The notes beneath the pieces are model-generated. The model searched no databases, was not told the DNA's origin, and worked only from the letters and a program-made list of their open reading frames with translations. 50,683 bases of DNA from Bacteroidales bacterium (lineage in GTDB: Bacteria > Bacteroidota > Bacteroidia > Bacteroidales > P3). The stretch is taken from the NCBI GenBank assembly GCA_024400495.1, contig JAKSMR010000020.1:1-50683 (forward strand), written 5' to 3'. The position numbers and the translations under genes were made by a program. This document shows, in pieces, positions 26,514 to 34,758 of the stretch (position 1 is its first letter; every line of letters begins with the position of its first letter).

Positions 26514-26836
26514 TACACGGCCTCCGACGGTTCGAGATAGGCGAACACGTAGTTCTCCTGGTTCTGGTAGCAGGGGTATTCCTGGTCGCCGGACGACACG
26601 GGCGTGCAGACGAACGCGCCGTAGTCGCGCCTGATGTCGAACGTCGCAAAGGCCACGTTCGGAATCACGGGCTGCGAGGCGACGATGAGCCTGTCCTCCT
26701 CGTCCGGCATTTCGAGAAACATGGACACGTACCAGACGCCGCGAAACGAATGGACGCGGAAGACGAGGCCGTCCCCGTTTTCGTTCACGACGTTGAACGT
26801 GATGTTCGCGGAACCGTTCATGTTCAGGATCTTCAT
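26513..26836 (-). CDS. baseplate plug-like protein (Pam3 gp18-like)
   Basis: 107 aa. A compact beta-rich protein beginning NMNGSANITFNVVNENGDGL and containing RGVWYVSMFLEMPDEEDRLI. Its size, beta pattern and place just before the hub fit the small 'plug' that seals the hub in Pam3-type baseplates (family knowledge). The match is by pattern and order only. Confidence 0.5.
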   Translation of the reverse strand: MKILNMNGSANITFNVVNENGDGLVFRVHSFRGVWYVSMFLEMPDEEDRLIVASQPVIPNVAFATFDIRRDYGAFVCTPVSSGDQEYPCYQNQENYVFAYLEPSEAV

Positions 26837-26843
26837 GATGCCG

Positions 26844-27266
26844 TCATCCCCTTTCCGTATTAGAATCGTCGCCGGTCAGACCGACCGAATCGTCCATCAG
26901 CTCCTGGAACTGGATCGTGACCTCGACGTACTCGAAGTTCTCCTTGTCCGAATGGACACGCATGCTGATTGGCATCATGTCGTTGAACACGCCGTCCTTC
27001 GTCGTGACCGACATCTTCGAGCCTTCGTACGACTTGCCCTCGATCTTCGAGTCTATGGACGCGAGAGACGCCGTGTCGTTCAAGTGGACGTACCCCGTCA
27101 CGCGGCACGACTGCGGGACGATGCACTTGTTGTCGATGGTGTCCGACCCCGATTCGAGCTGCGAGGGAATGGTCTTGATCTGGACGTTGTTCTCGGCGTC
27201 CATGATCTTGAACCAGTCGTAGACGCCGCCGTTGTTCGGACCGATGAATGCTGTTCCTGCTGCCAT
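26844..27266 (-). CDS. Dit-like/hub-adaptor tail protein
   Basis: 140 aa. Beta-rich, with the segment DNKCIVPQSCRVTGYVHLND and later strands EYVEVTIQFQEL. Small proteins in this position, right after the tape measure in contractile tails, often have a Dit-like N-terminal domain and join tube to hub. The short Asp/Glu-rich end (DSVGLTGDDSNTERG) is probably disordered. Confidence 0.5.
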   Translation of the reverse strand: MAAGTAFIGPNNGGVYDWFKIMDAENNVQIKTIPSQLESGSDTIDNKCIVPQSCRVTGYVHLNDTASLASIDSKIEGKSYEGSKMSVTTKDGVFNDMMPISMRVHSDKENFEYVEVTIQFQELMDDSVGLTGDDSNTERG

Positions 27267-27272
27267 GGTGTT

Positions 27273-29444
27273 TTACCCCGCTGCGACGGCGGCTTCGACG
27301 CGCTCCGCCGTCATGTTTGCGATTTCGGTTGCAAGATTGGACGAGTCGTCCCTCGCCCGCCGCTCGATGTTCGCCATGTCGGCGGACGTGACGCCGGTAT
27401 AGGTGTTCTGCTGCTTCACCTCAACGGTCACGCCGCCCATGTCGGTCGAGTTGTTGTTGACGACGGAGGAGGCGTTATTGACGTCGGTGACGGACGGCGT
27501 GGCGGAAGACGCCGCGTCGAAAGAGGCGACGCCTTCGGAGGCCTCGGCAAAACTATTCGCCAATTCTCCGGAAAACACGTTCCTCGGATCAACGCCGCTC
27601 TTTATGAATATTCCAGCTATTCTCTTCCGTTCTTCCTCGTTTTCCTTTTTTATCTGTTCTGCCTTTTCATCGTCGATTTCCATCTCTTTGTATTCGGTAT
27701 CTGAAGAAGAAGTTGTTCCATTATCTTCATTCGGAACATTGTTTTCGACAGATTCGTTCTTCCGTCTCTCTGGCGTCTTAGTTTCACCTTTTGAAAAATA
27801 GCCGAAAATCTTCTGGTTGTCCTTCTCTACGGCAGCAGAAGACCAGTCGTAATACGTCGCCATTTTCCCTATCTTTTTTTCATCTGAAAGGAATGGATTG
27901 ACAGCTTCCGCAGTAAGATTATAAAGTCCGACTCCTAAATCGTTCACCAGACCGAAAGGAGACACCACAACTTGCTTTGCAATGTCTAATGCCTTCGTCC
28001 ATCCCCCTCCGCCCTTTTCGCCTTTCCCAGAAATCCACTCTTCCGCTGCATTTTCATACGAAACTCCTCTTTTTTCAGCTAGGTCCCTTATCTCCTTGTC
28101 GTCCTCCTGACTTATGTTTTCCAACTCCCATTGAGTGACCTTGTTCTTAAATTGCTGATACCATCCGCCTGTAAGCATCCCCCAGAATCCGTTGTCCTTT
28201 GAAATCTTCTCGTTTTTCTTTTGTGTGAAATTTTCGATGGCCCTGTTCGCTCTTGCCTGGCGATCCTGGAATCCGGTATTGGCAAAATTTTCGTCAGCCG
28301 CTTTAACCTTTGCGGCGTCTGCCATGTCCGAATCTCTGTTTTCATAATATCTCATCAGAGCCGCGTCGCCGCCAAACATCGTCTTGTTGAAAAGCGCTTG
28401 CTGTTCAGGAGTCGCGCTTTTAGACAACATCGTTTGACGCGTCTTCCATTTTTTGTACTCTTCGAGGCTGTCACCAGTAAACGCTTCTACGAAAGAAAGC
28501 CCCTGCTGATGGAACTTTTCTGAAACGCTCTCTCCCGTGTTTTTGAATCTGGAAAACTCCTGTGCGGACTGTTCTTCATCTTTCAATGCGGTGTCTTGTT
28601 TGACACCATACATACCAGCCATGTAGACATCTCTGGCAACCGTCTTCTTGTCAATGCCAAGTACGTTTGCAGCGTCCGAAACAGACATCCCGTTTTCCAG
28701 AGCAGACGCACGCTCTTGCTGGTGCTTTTGGAATGATCCAGCCGCCATCATGCCAAGACCGGCTATTCTTCCAAATACACCGAACGCCTGCGAAATCGTG
28801 CTGACCATGTCTCCCGTGATACCGGTCTTCTTCATCAGTGCGAGAACTTGGCGGTTGTCGAGCGAAATCCCGGTCAGGAGCTTGACGATGCTTTTGATTT
28901 CCGGAATTCCGTGGACGCCCTTGTCCTTCGCCTTGTCGTTGAGCGCGGCCTGCTGCTCCGCGATCTCGCTCCTCGTGCGGCCCTTTCTCTGCTGTTCGTC
29001 GACCCATCGGTTCGCCTCTTCGTCGTGTCCGTTGACGATGTTGAACCTCTGGACGTCTCCGATTCCCGTGCCGAACGACGCCATCTGCGCCCGGTTGAGC
29101 ATGTCGGCGTAGTTCCTGAGTAGCTCCGCCGTGTCGGGGAGTTCCGCCGGGGCCGGCATCGCATACGCGTTCAGAAAGGACGGATCGGTGAACCTGGCCG
29201 TCGCGGACGGATCGTTCTTCCACGCGCCTCCCATCATCGAACGCGCGTTCGCAGACTCCGAGAACGCCGCCGCAGCGCCGGCCGCGTCTCCGCCGGCAGA
29301 CAGCCTGTTGGCGCGGGCTTCGAGCGTCTGCGCATATCTCTCCAGCGCGATCTCGACGCGCTTCTCCATCGCGATGCCGCGCTTCTGCTGCTCCTCGGCG
29401 TCGCCGATGAGGGCCTCTGAGATAGTTCTGACTTCGTCTGCCAT
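27273..29444 (-). CDS. tail tape measure protein
   Basis: 723 aa, the largest gene right after the frameshifted chaperone pair, in the canonical position. The N-terminal ~100 residues are helical and Ala-rich. There are Gly/Ala-rich amphipathic stretches (FGVFGRIAGLGMMAAGSFQK, ~225-245) and a C-terminal helical end (VEAAVAAG) preceded by VEVKQQNTYTGVTSADM. It sets tail length and threads the tube. The segment from ~280 to 620 is more polar and its DNA AT-richer than the ends, suggesting a swapped middle. Confidence 0.78.
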   Translation of the reverse strand: MADEVRTISEALIGDAEEQQKRGIAMEKRVEIALERYAQTLEARANRLSAGGDAAGAAAAFSESANARSMMGGAWKNDPSATARFTDPSFLNAYAMPAPAELPDTAELLRNYADMLNRAQMASFGTGIGDVQRFNIVNGHDEEANRWVDEQQRKGRTRSEIAEQQAALNDKAKDKGVHGIPEIKSIVKLLTGISLDNRQVLALMKKTGITGDMVSTISQAFGVFGRIAGLGMMAAGSFQKHQQERASALENGMSVSDAANVLGIDKKTVARDVYMAGMYGVKQDTALKDEEQSAQEFSRFKNTGESVSEKFHQQGLSFVEAFTGDSLEEYKKWKTRQTMLSKSATPEQQALFNKTMFGGDAALMRYYENRDSDMADAAKVKAADENFANTGFQDRQARANRAIENFTQKKNEKISKDNGFWGMLTGGWYQQFKNKVTQWELENISQEDDKEIRDLAEKRGVSYENAAEEWISGKGEKGGGGWTKALDIAKQVVVSPFGLVNDLGVGLYNLTAEAVNPFLSDEKKIGKMATYYDWSSAAVEKDNQKIFGYFSKGETKTPERRKNESVENNVPNEDNGTTSSSDTEYKEMEIDDEKAEQIKKENEEERKRIAGIFIKSGVDPRNVFSGELANSFAEASEGVASFDAASSATPSVTDVNNASSVVNNNSTDMGGVTVEVKQQNTYTGVTSADMANIERRARDDSSNLATEIANMTAERVEAAVAAG

Positions 29445-29451
29445 AATCCTT

Positions 29452-30050
29452 CTACCTCCGCATCATCAGTCTTCGCATCTCGGCCTTCGTCTCGGCGCGT
29501 TTCCGGCGCAGAAAAGCATTGTAGGCCGGCACGAAGTCGGCCTCCAGAATGTCATATCCGTCTTCAAGGCTGTAGATAGTCCGCAATTCATGGAGCGTGG
29601 CCCGCCCATTGTGGATCAGCTCGCCAATGAACGGGTCTATGTTCTTGTAGGGGAGTCCCCAGTCGACGTTGAAGATGGAAGTCCCTTCCCCGTCATCAGA
29701 TCGAGCCATAGGAAGAGGCTTCCGTCGAAGAAAAAACTGAAGTTCCTCTTGCACATGACGAGCAGGAGCTGGATCAGCGTCCCCTCGTTCGAGACGAACT
29801 TGTTCCTGTTCTCCTCGCTCTCCAGCGTCTCCCACGTCTCGTCGTCCGAGTAGGCCGCCGTGAACGACAGGATCTTCCAGGCCGTCTCCGGCGGCGTCCG
29901 CACGAACGAGAGCGTCGAAAACGACGACCCGAACGCATTTGCGATCTCAACCCAGATCTCGTGCGCCGGGTCGCATGGAATGAGCGAAGTCGCGAACTTC
30001 CGTCCGTCGATGACCACGACCTCGCTCTTGATGAAATCCTTCTTTTCCAT
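29452..30050 (-). CDS. tail assembly chaperone, -1 frameshift (GT-like) product
   Basis: Reading 107 codons from ATG 30050 to the end of the slippery heptamer at 29730, then slipping back one base, gives a 199-aa fusion. The second part (LRRKPLPMARSDDGEGTSIF to RRKRAETKAEMRRLMMRR) covers 92 residues and stops 8 nt before the tape measure ATG. This is the layout of G/GT chaperones: the T part recruits tube protein to the chaperone-covered tape measure (family knowledge). Confidence 0.75.
29637..30050 (-). CDS. tail assembly chaperone, short (G-like) product
   Basis: 137 aa, ATG at 30050 behind AAAAGGAC. It lies between tail tube and tape measure. A slippery T-TTT-TTC sits in frame at codons 105-107, after which the zero frame continues for 30 codons to TAG. 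By analogy with lambda gpG, this form binds the tape measure during assembly. Sequence similarity to named chaperones is not obvious; the call rests on position and the frameshift. Confidence 0.75.
   Translation of the reverse strand: MEKKDFIKSEVVVIDGRKFATSLIPCDPAHEIWVEIANAFGSSFSTLSFVRTPPETAWKILSFTAAYSDDETWETLESEENRNKFVSNEGTLIQLLLVMCKRNFSFFFDGSLFLWLDLMTGKGLPSSTSTGDSPTRT
29711..29736 (-). promoter_or_regulatory. -1 programmed frameshift signal
   Basis: Slippery heptamer TTTTTTC (29736-29730) in the 0 frame as T-TTT-TTC. Six bases later a short hairpin GGAAG-CCT-CTTCC (29723-29711) could stimulate slippage. Confidence 0.8.
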
Positions 30051-30074
30051 TGAACGTGTCCTTTTAATGGCAAA

Positions 30075-30090
30075 GAAGACGATTCGTCAG
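30075..30090 (-). promoter_or_regulatory. degenerate 16-bp motif (chaperone gene)
   Basis: Minus-strand CTGACGAATCGTCTTC, 24 nt before the chaperone ATG. It keeps TGACGAATCG, as in copy 4, but lost GGCA. Weak. Confidence 0.3.
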
Positions 30091-30533
30091 GCCATGTCCT
30101 CGAAGACGAACATGGCGGGCTGCGCCGTCGTGCGTCCGTCGGACGAGGAAGAGCCGGCGACCGGTCCCTTCACGAGGCGTCCGTTTTTGAACGTCACGTC
30201 GGAACTCGTCGATCCGCTCTTCAGATGGATCTTGAGATGTCCGACATTGGCAGCCGAACCCGGCGAAGACGCGCTGGAGCCTTTGCCCTTGACGCGCGAA
30301 TTCTTCACAAGCGTGACAAGCTTGTTGAACTCCGGCGTTCCGCTGAGAATGTTGACCGAGACGACGAACGCATTCGGCTTCGACCAGACGAGAAGCTCGT
30401 TGTTGATCGTGATGCCGTACCCCGTCACCTCGATCTGTTCGACCGTCCACGGATCTCCCTGGTCGGAGAAACGCGAGATCGTTCCGATCTTGTCGATTTC
30501 GATGGTCGTTCCGGCCGTGCTGATGTCTACCAT
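30087..30533 (-). CDS. tail tube protein, DUF3277-like
   Basis: 148 aa, ATG at 30533 behind GGAGGA. Beta-rich with GYGITINNELLVWSKPNAFV, in the expected place between sheath and chaperone. The length fits tube proteins (140-160 aa) of E217/Pam3-type myoviruses. It polymerises into the inner tube. A degenerate 16-bp motif follows its stop codon. Confidence 0.7.
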   Translation of the reverse strand: MVDISTAGTTIEIDKIGTISRFSDQGDPWTVEQIEVTGYGITINNELLVWSKPNAFVVSVNILSGTPEFNKLVTLVKNSRVKGKGSSASSPGSAANVGHLKIHLKSGSTSSDVTFKNGRLVKGPVAGSSSSDGRTTAQPAMFVFEDMA

Positions 30534-30555
30534 TTTGAAATCCTCCTTGTCGTGC

Positions 30556-31743
30556 TTACTTCAGATTGTGGGAACCGACGACCTTCTTGACGCCGGTCGA
30601 GTCGGCGTAGATCAGAAGATAGTGGGCCGTGTAGCCTCCAGCGGATTCGCTGATCCACGTGTTGATCCAGAAGCCGTCCGTAGAGACGGCGTCCGCCGCG
30701 TCGTTCGCCTGTGCCAGCGAATTGATTTCCGTGATCTGCTCGTCCGTGAACTCCTTTCCGGCGACGATGACGCCGGAATCGCGTCCCGTCATGCAGGCGA
30801 GCTTCACGGCGGAGAGAATCTGTATCGCGCCGTTGCCGGCCGTCAGAACCTGCGACGTCAACGTCTCGAACACGTTCGACGTGACCTGGTCGCGAAGCCA
30901 GATGTCGCCGAAGTAGGACGAGAGGTCCTGTCCTTTGCTCGTGACGCCCATCAGAAGCATGTTGATCGGCGTGCCGAACTTCTTGACCTGGCCGATGAAG
31001 TTGATATGGGCATTCTTCAGATTGTCATAGTCTCCGTCGGTCGTGACGAGAGCCGTTCCGCCCTGCTTGAAGCAGTATTGCGAAATCTGAACCGAATAGT
31101 TCGTCGAGCAGAAGATCGCCGGAATGATCGCAACGTCCTCGACCGTCTTGCTGGCGAACTTGATGTCGGCGGTGGAATTGACAAGATCTGTTAGATCACT
31201 TACATTGGCAGAATTGACCTTCCGTCCGTCATAGACGCATCCGCCCTCTTCGTCGACAAGTCCGTCCATACCGGAATAAAAGCTAGAGTCGCCCGTGAAC
31301 GCGATCTTGTAGTTCAGATCCTTGGCTGCCGAGGCGGCTGCCGAAGCATCTGAGGCGACGACGACTGAAAGAGCCGCGTTTCCGCCGGCAATGGAGAAGT
31401 ATTTCGCCGCCGTCTTCTGGGCGTCCAGCGAAATGAACGAATATTTCGTCGTGCTTTCACCCTCGGAATCCGTTTTCAAATCAAGTCCGACATACGCTTC
31501 CACAAGCTCGCCATACGAATAGAACGTTCCTGACGGCTTGACTTCGACCTCTTCCCCATCCTTGTCATAGTACGTCACGCCGGACTGCGTCGGCTTCCCA
31601 TACGTGTAAGTCGTATCATCTTCCGTATAGTTTCCGGTCCCCTTCTCGGCGCATGCCAGAAGCGCGGTGTAGGTGCCGACAAGACCGCCCGCGTTCGCAC
31701 GCGTCGAGGAGATGTCGACGAAGTTCTTCATTTTAATGGCCAT
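30556..31743 (-). CDS. tail sheath protein, DUF3383-like
   Basis: 395 aa, ATG at 31743 behind AAGGAG. Starts NFVDISSTRANAGGL and runs through VLTAGNGAIQILSAV and 'FTDEQITEINSLAQAN' near the C-terminus, with typical alternation of Gly/Ala-rich and beta segments for DUF3383 sheath proteins. The role is the contractile outer tail layer. Neighbours (tail terminator before, tube after) agree. This gene establishes the phage as a myovirus. Confidence 0.78.
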   Translation of the reverse strand: MAIKMKNFVDISSTRANAGGLVGTYTALLACAEKGTGNYTEDDTTYTYGKPTQSGVTYYDKDGEEVEVKPSGTFYSYGELVEAYVGLDLKTDSEGESTTKYSFISLDAQKTAAKYFSIAGGNAALSVVVASDASAAASAAKDLNYKIAFTGDSSFYSGMDGLVDEEGGCVYDGRKVNSANVSDLTDLVNSTADIKFASKTVEDVAIIPAIFCSTNYSVQISQYCFKQGGTALVTTDGDYDNLKNAHINFIGQVKKFGTPINMLLMGVTSKGQDLSSYFGDIWLRDQVTSNVFETLTSQVLTAGNGAIQILSAVKLACMTGRDSGVIVAGKEFTDEQITEINSLAQANDAADAVSTDGFWINTWISESAGGYTAHYLLIYADSTGVKKVVGSHNLK

Positions 31744-31759
31744 TTGGTCTTTCTCCTTT

Positions 31760-32317
31760 TTAGAAGTGGTAGATTCCCTCGTTCAGTCCGGCGACCGCTT
31801 CCTCGTCGAACGAAAATTCCTTCGGCACCTGGACGTTGACGCTCAAAACCGTCTTCTTCTGGCTGACGTCGGAATCGTCCTTGTACTCGCTCGTCTCGCC
31901 GTCCGGGACGCGCAGAACGCCGAATTTCGCCTTTTCGCGGAGTCTGAGCGCTCCCGGCCCGTTGAACCAGGTCTGCAGCATCGATCCGACGTCCTCGCTG
32001 ACAATCGTCTCCCCTGAAATCCGCGTCTCGCCGGTCGTCTTGTCGACCGGACGCTTGGCGACGATTGTGAACGTCCATGTCTGTTCCTCGAGCCAGTCGT
32101 CGACGCGGTACGCGCCTCCGTCGGGCTTGCGCTTGAACTCGAATCCCTGGAATCCGACGCGGCGGGACTTCGTGTTCTGGATCAGAACGACCTTGTCGCC
32201 GCTCGTCATCCGGCTCTGGGCAAACTCCATGCAGTTCCATCCTTCCAGATGGAACGCGGCGAAGGCCTCGAGGACGCTTGCGCGGAGAATCCTCAGAACC
32301 TCGTACAGATTTTTCAT
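31760..32317 (-). CDS. tail terminator / neck protein (LIC_12616-like)
   Basis: 185 aa from ATG at 32317; a TTG four codons upstream is the alternative. N-terminal helix LYEVLRILRASVLEAFAAFH, then beta segments with WTFTIVAKRP and VSVNVQVPKEF. This layout and its place before the sheath fit the tail-terminator family found in Pam3/E217 necks. It caps the tube and joins it to the head. A 16-bp motif is 32 nt upstream and may begin a tail transcript. Confidence 0.6.
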   Translation of the reverse strand: MKNLYEVLRILRASVLEAFAAFHLEGWNCMEFAQSRMTSGDKVVLIQNTKSRRVGFQGFEFKRKPDGGAYRVDDWLEEQTWTFTIVAKRPVDKTTGETRISGETIVSEDVGSMLQTWFNGPGALRLREKAKFGVLRVPDGETSEYKDDSDVSQKKTVLSVNVQVPKEFSFDEEAVAGLNEGIYHF

Positions 32318-32349
32318 GGAGTCGCTCAAAACAAAATGCCTTTCGTCCT

Positions 32350-32365
32350 ATTGCCGTTCCGTCAA
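32350..32365 (-). promoter_or_regulatory. 16-bp upstream motif, copy 6
   Basis: Minus-strand TTGACGGAACGGCAAT, 32 nt before the tail terminator ATG and 4 nt after the stop of the gene before. Confidence 0.7.
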
Positions 32366-32369
32366 TCGG

Positions 32370-32753
32370 CTACGCGACGACGGGACGCTCGTGCCGTTTC
32401 TCCTGGACGGCGGTCACTGACACCCATCCGTTGTACTGGTTCCATTCGTTGACGGCCGTCACGTTCCAGATGTAGCCGTTCCACAGGATCTGGTCGGGCT
32501 GCTTCTGCACGCCGGCCGTGAAGAGCGGGATCGATCCCCAGACGTTGATGTACGTTTTCGAGAAGTCGAGACCGAGGTCTTCGTATTTTGATCTCTGAAC
32601 CGGCTGCACCATCCCGCGGCAGACCGACCATTCCGAATACGACGGCGCGTCCTGTCCGAACTCGTCGACCTCCGACCCCGTGAAATGCCTGTGCATGAAG
32701 TTTACTGATGGCAGAAGCGAAAGAGCCGTTTCGAGAAGATTTCCGAGGTTCAT
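32370..32753 (-). CDS. head-tail joining / collar protein
   Basis: 127 aa, ATG at 32753 behind GGAG. Beta-rich with GMVQPVQRSKYEDLGLDFSK and IPLFTAGVQKQPDQILWNGY, a pattern seen in small collar or head-closure proteins. Assignment rests on size and its place between connector/MuF genes and the tail terminator. Confidence 0.5.
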   Translation of the reverse strand: MNLGNLLETALSLLPSVNFMHRHFTGSEVDEFGQDAPSYSEWSVCRGMVQPVQRSKYEDLGLDFSKTYINVWGSIPLFTAGVQKQPDQILWNGYIWNVTAVNEWNQYNGWVSVTAVQEKRHERPVVA

Positions 32754-32773
32754 ATTTTTTTCTCCAGAAAACA

Positions 32774-33562
32774 CTAGACTCCGGGCTGTGGTTGTGATAA
32801 ATTGTCTTCGCTTCTTGTGAAGAAGTCATTCTCAGTCAGGAAGCTATTTTGGCCGTACCTGTTTTTGCCTCCACGGGCAATTAGAGCCCGTCTGATCGCA
32901 GGGTACTGGCCAATTTTTTTCATATTTGCATACAGCGTATTCTTGTCTATGACTTCCCAGTTGCTGATTTGAGAAGTCGGTTTTCCGTACATTGAAGTCA
33001 CTTTATTGATTAAAATGTGACCCATTTGTCTTGAACACCAGACGGGGACAACGCAGTCTGATCCAGTTGCAGAGTCCGTTATTTCAACGAGACAAACAAC
33101 AGAATTGTATGGGTGAGTTGAACTTCTAAACACGGCGATAGGGTCATATATCGCGTCAACGAGTTTCTTTGCCTCATCTGCTGACACACTGTGCTTTCCG
33201 TCTATGGACTTCAAAATGTTCGATACAGACATATAGACAGGAAGGTCTTCTGAAAAACCTAATTCATTCTCTATGACTTTCATCAAAACTGGAGGCGTGT
33301 GAGACGAAACCTTCTTCGCTGTTCTGATATCTGCGGTTCCTTCGACAACGGAATCAATCGCTCTATGCCATTCCTCCCGATCGGCATCGTTTGCCTTAAA
33401 GCAAGATCCACTGCAAAATCCAGAGTCGACAGGTGCTGAAGGTACTTTTAATTTGTACGGACATTCCCTTTTTGTAGCATGGCATATATGCTTGCCCGCA
33501 TCATTCAGGTTGACGTCAAATGCTACAGAACGGATCTTTTTCAGATAGTCATAGTATCCCAT
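32774..33562 (-). CDS. MuF-C/PBECR-like putative nuclease with HCxA..CP tag
   Basis: 262 aa from ATG at 33562 behind GGGAGTG. It begins MGYYDYLKKI, like MGYFDF in the gene at 38909. Residues ~24-35 (KHICHATKRECPYK) match a motif shared with two other head proteins. Residues ~155-235 (HPYNSVVCLVEITDSATGSD, VPVWCSRQMGH, INKVTSMYGK, then NTLYANMKKI) resemble MuF C-terminal or phage barnase/EndoU/RelE-like (PBECR) domains, thought to be virion-borne RNases or toxins (family knowledge). I cannot locate catalytic residues with confidence. DNA is AT-richer than the neighbours. Confidence 0.5.
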   Translation of the reverse strand: MGYYDYLKKIRSVAFDVNLNDAGKHICHATKRECPYKLKVPSAPVDSGFCSGSCFKANDADREEWHRAIDSVVEGTADIRTAKKVSSHTPPVLMKVIENELGFSEDLPVYMSVSNILKSIDGKHSVSADEAKKLVDAIYDPIAVFRSSTHPYNSVVCLVEITDSATGSDCVVPVWCSRQMGHILINKVTSMYGKPTSQISNWEVIDKNTLYANMKKIGQYPAIRRALIARGGKNRYGQNSFLTENDFFTRSEDNLSQPQPGV

Positions 33563-33569
33563 AATACAA

Positions 33570-34079
33570 TCACTCCCTGATGCAGTCGCGAATGTCGTCT
33601 CCGTATCCGTAGATCGCCACGGGGACGCGGGATTCCAGAAACGCGAGGAGCTTCTGCCCATATGGCGTCTGCCCCAGCCACCAGTCCCATGCGCCCTTGA
33701 AATACTGCGGCACCTGGAGCGAGACAGAAACTCCCCCGACGGACGCCGACTGGAGCAGACCCGAACCGCCAACCGCGCCGGACTGCGACGACATTCCCAT
33801 GCCCGGCTGCATATTGGACGGATCGGACGCGTTCTGCTCCTTCTTCGTCATGATGATCAGATGTCCGATCATCAGATAGTAGGCGTACATCCTCTCCTCG
33901 CCCTGCAGATGTGCGCATTCCTCGCGCGAGATCCACATTCTCGCCTGCTTGGCGGCCGCCGTCAGGAATTTCGCCGAGTAGGTCGAGCGGTTGTCGAACT
34001 CCGGGAACCACGAGCAGAAGACGTCCACGTCGAACATCTCGTCGTATCCGCTGTTTCCGACATATGACAGGTCTTCCAT
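33570..34079 (-). CDS. head-tail connector, DUF4054-like
   Basis: 169 aa from ATG at 34079 with GGAGG upstream. The pattern VFCSWFPEFDNRSTYSAKFL, a Trp-containing helix (ARMWISREECAHL), a His-containing helix (MYAYYLMIGHLIIM) and the late GGVSVSLQVPQYF fits DUF4054 adaptors that bind the portal ring. It lies just after a strong terminator. Confidence 0.72.
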   Translation of the reverse strand: MEDLSYVGNSGYDEMFDVDVFCSWFPEFDNRSTYSAKFLTAAAKQARMWISREECAHLQGEERMYAYYLMIGHLIIMTKKEQNASDPSNMQPGMGMSSQSGAVGGSGLLQSASVGGVSVSLQVPQYFKGAWDWWLGQTPYGQKLLAFLESRVPVAIYGYGDDIRDCIRE

Positions 34080-34115
34080 CGTCTCCTCCAAAAAGTCTGA
34101 TGATGTTTTTCAATT

Positions 34116-34155
34116 CAAAAAACGGGACCACGGCTCATCATGCCGCAGGCCCCGT
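34116..34155 (-). terminator. rho-independent terminator between capsid and connector genes
   Basis: Minus-strand stem ACGGGGCC/GGTCCCGT with an inner CGGC/GCCG stem (34155-34122), then six T (34122-34117). Two more small hairpins lie just upstream on the same strand (34178-34199 and 34163-34176), all between the stop at 34202 and the ATG at 34079. Confidence 0.75.
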
Positions 34156-34201
34156 TCGTTCCGGGCTTTGGCCCGACATTTTCTCGGCGTCCGCCGAATC
34201 T

Positions 34202-34609
34202 TTAGGCGACGAATCCGACGCCGCGCACGCCCTTGAAGCGGTCGTGCAGGCCTGCCGTCGCCGTCGTCTCGGAGTACGTCGCATGCGTCGCGTCGTCGAT
34301 CTGCGCGGCTCCGTCCCTCTTCACGAGATCGCTCACGTCGAGACGCTCGTGGTCCATCACCTTCATGAAGCCCCGTTCGACATGGCGCTTGAACGCCTCG
34401 TTTCGCTGGAGAAACTCCAGTTCCTGGTCGGTGACTTCCGTGACCATTCCGGCCGGCGTCGCCAGAGAGTAGCGGTCCTTGACGTTCGCGCCGCCCTTGA
34501 TCGTCACGCATTTGCGGTAGCTTGCGGACATCGAACGTGGAGATCCCGGATCGTACATTGGGTACGTCATATCCTGGGAGCAGGTCGAATGAATGTAGTG
34601 GTGTGCCAT
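34202..34609 (-). CDS. capsid-neighbour structural protein, unknown
   Basis: 135 aa, ATG at 34609 behind AGAGGA. Residues ~50-85 (SLATPAGMVTEVTDQELEFL, then QRNEAFKRHVERGFMKVM) form a recurring helical segment that phages often encode close to the capsid gene. No function known to me; a minor head protein or head fibre base is possible. It is the last gene before the terminator cluster. Confidence 0.5.
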   Translation of the reverse strand: MAHHYIHSTCSQDMTYPMYDPGSPRSMSASYRKCVTIKGGANVKDRYSLATPAGMVTEVTDQELEFLQRNEAFKRHVERGFMKVMDHERLDVSDLVKRDGAAQIDDATHATYSETTATAGLHDRFKGVRGVGFVA

Positions 34610-34681
34610 TTTTTATTTTTCCTCTGTTCGCGGTACTCGCTTTGGCTGCGAGTTTTATTTGTGTATTGGGTTGTGTTGAGT

Positions 34682-34710
34682 CGTCCTCCCCTCGCAACGA
34701 GGGAAGGACG
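34682..34710 (-). repeat. 13-bp hairpin downstream of the capsid gene
   Basis: Minus strand CGTCCTTCCCTCG-TTG-CGAGGGGAGGACG, a near-perfect stem with one G-T pair. No T-run follows. It starts about 49 nt after the capsid stop and may stabilise the mRNA or pause transcription. Confidence 0.6.
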
Positions 34711-34758
34711 TTTGGTCATGCCACGCGGAGGAAGTCTCCGCACGGCAGACGGTTCGGC

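Noticed and set aside
26837-26848. TGACGGCAT before the plug gene as another copy of the 16-bp motif
   Set aside because: It lacks the internal NNNYGG spacing; the match is to two short words only.
34635-34660. Plus-strand hairpin ACTCGC/GCGAGT followed by TTTATTT as a terminator
   Set aside because: No plus-strand transcript is known to need it; the 6-bp stem is weak and may be chance.
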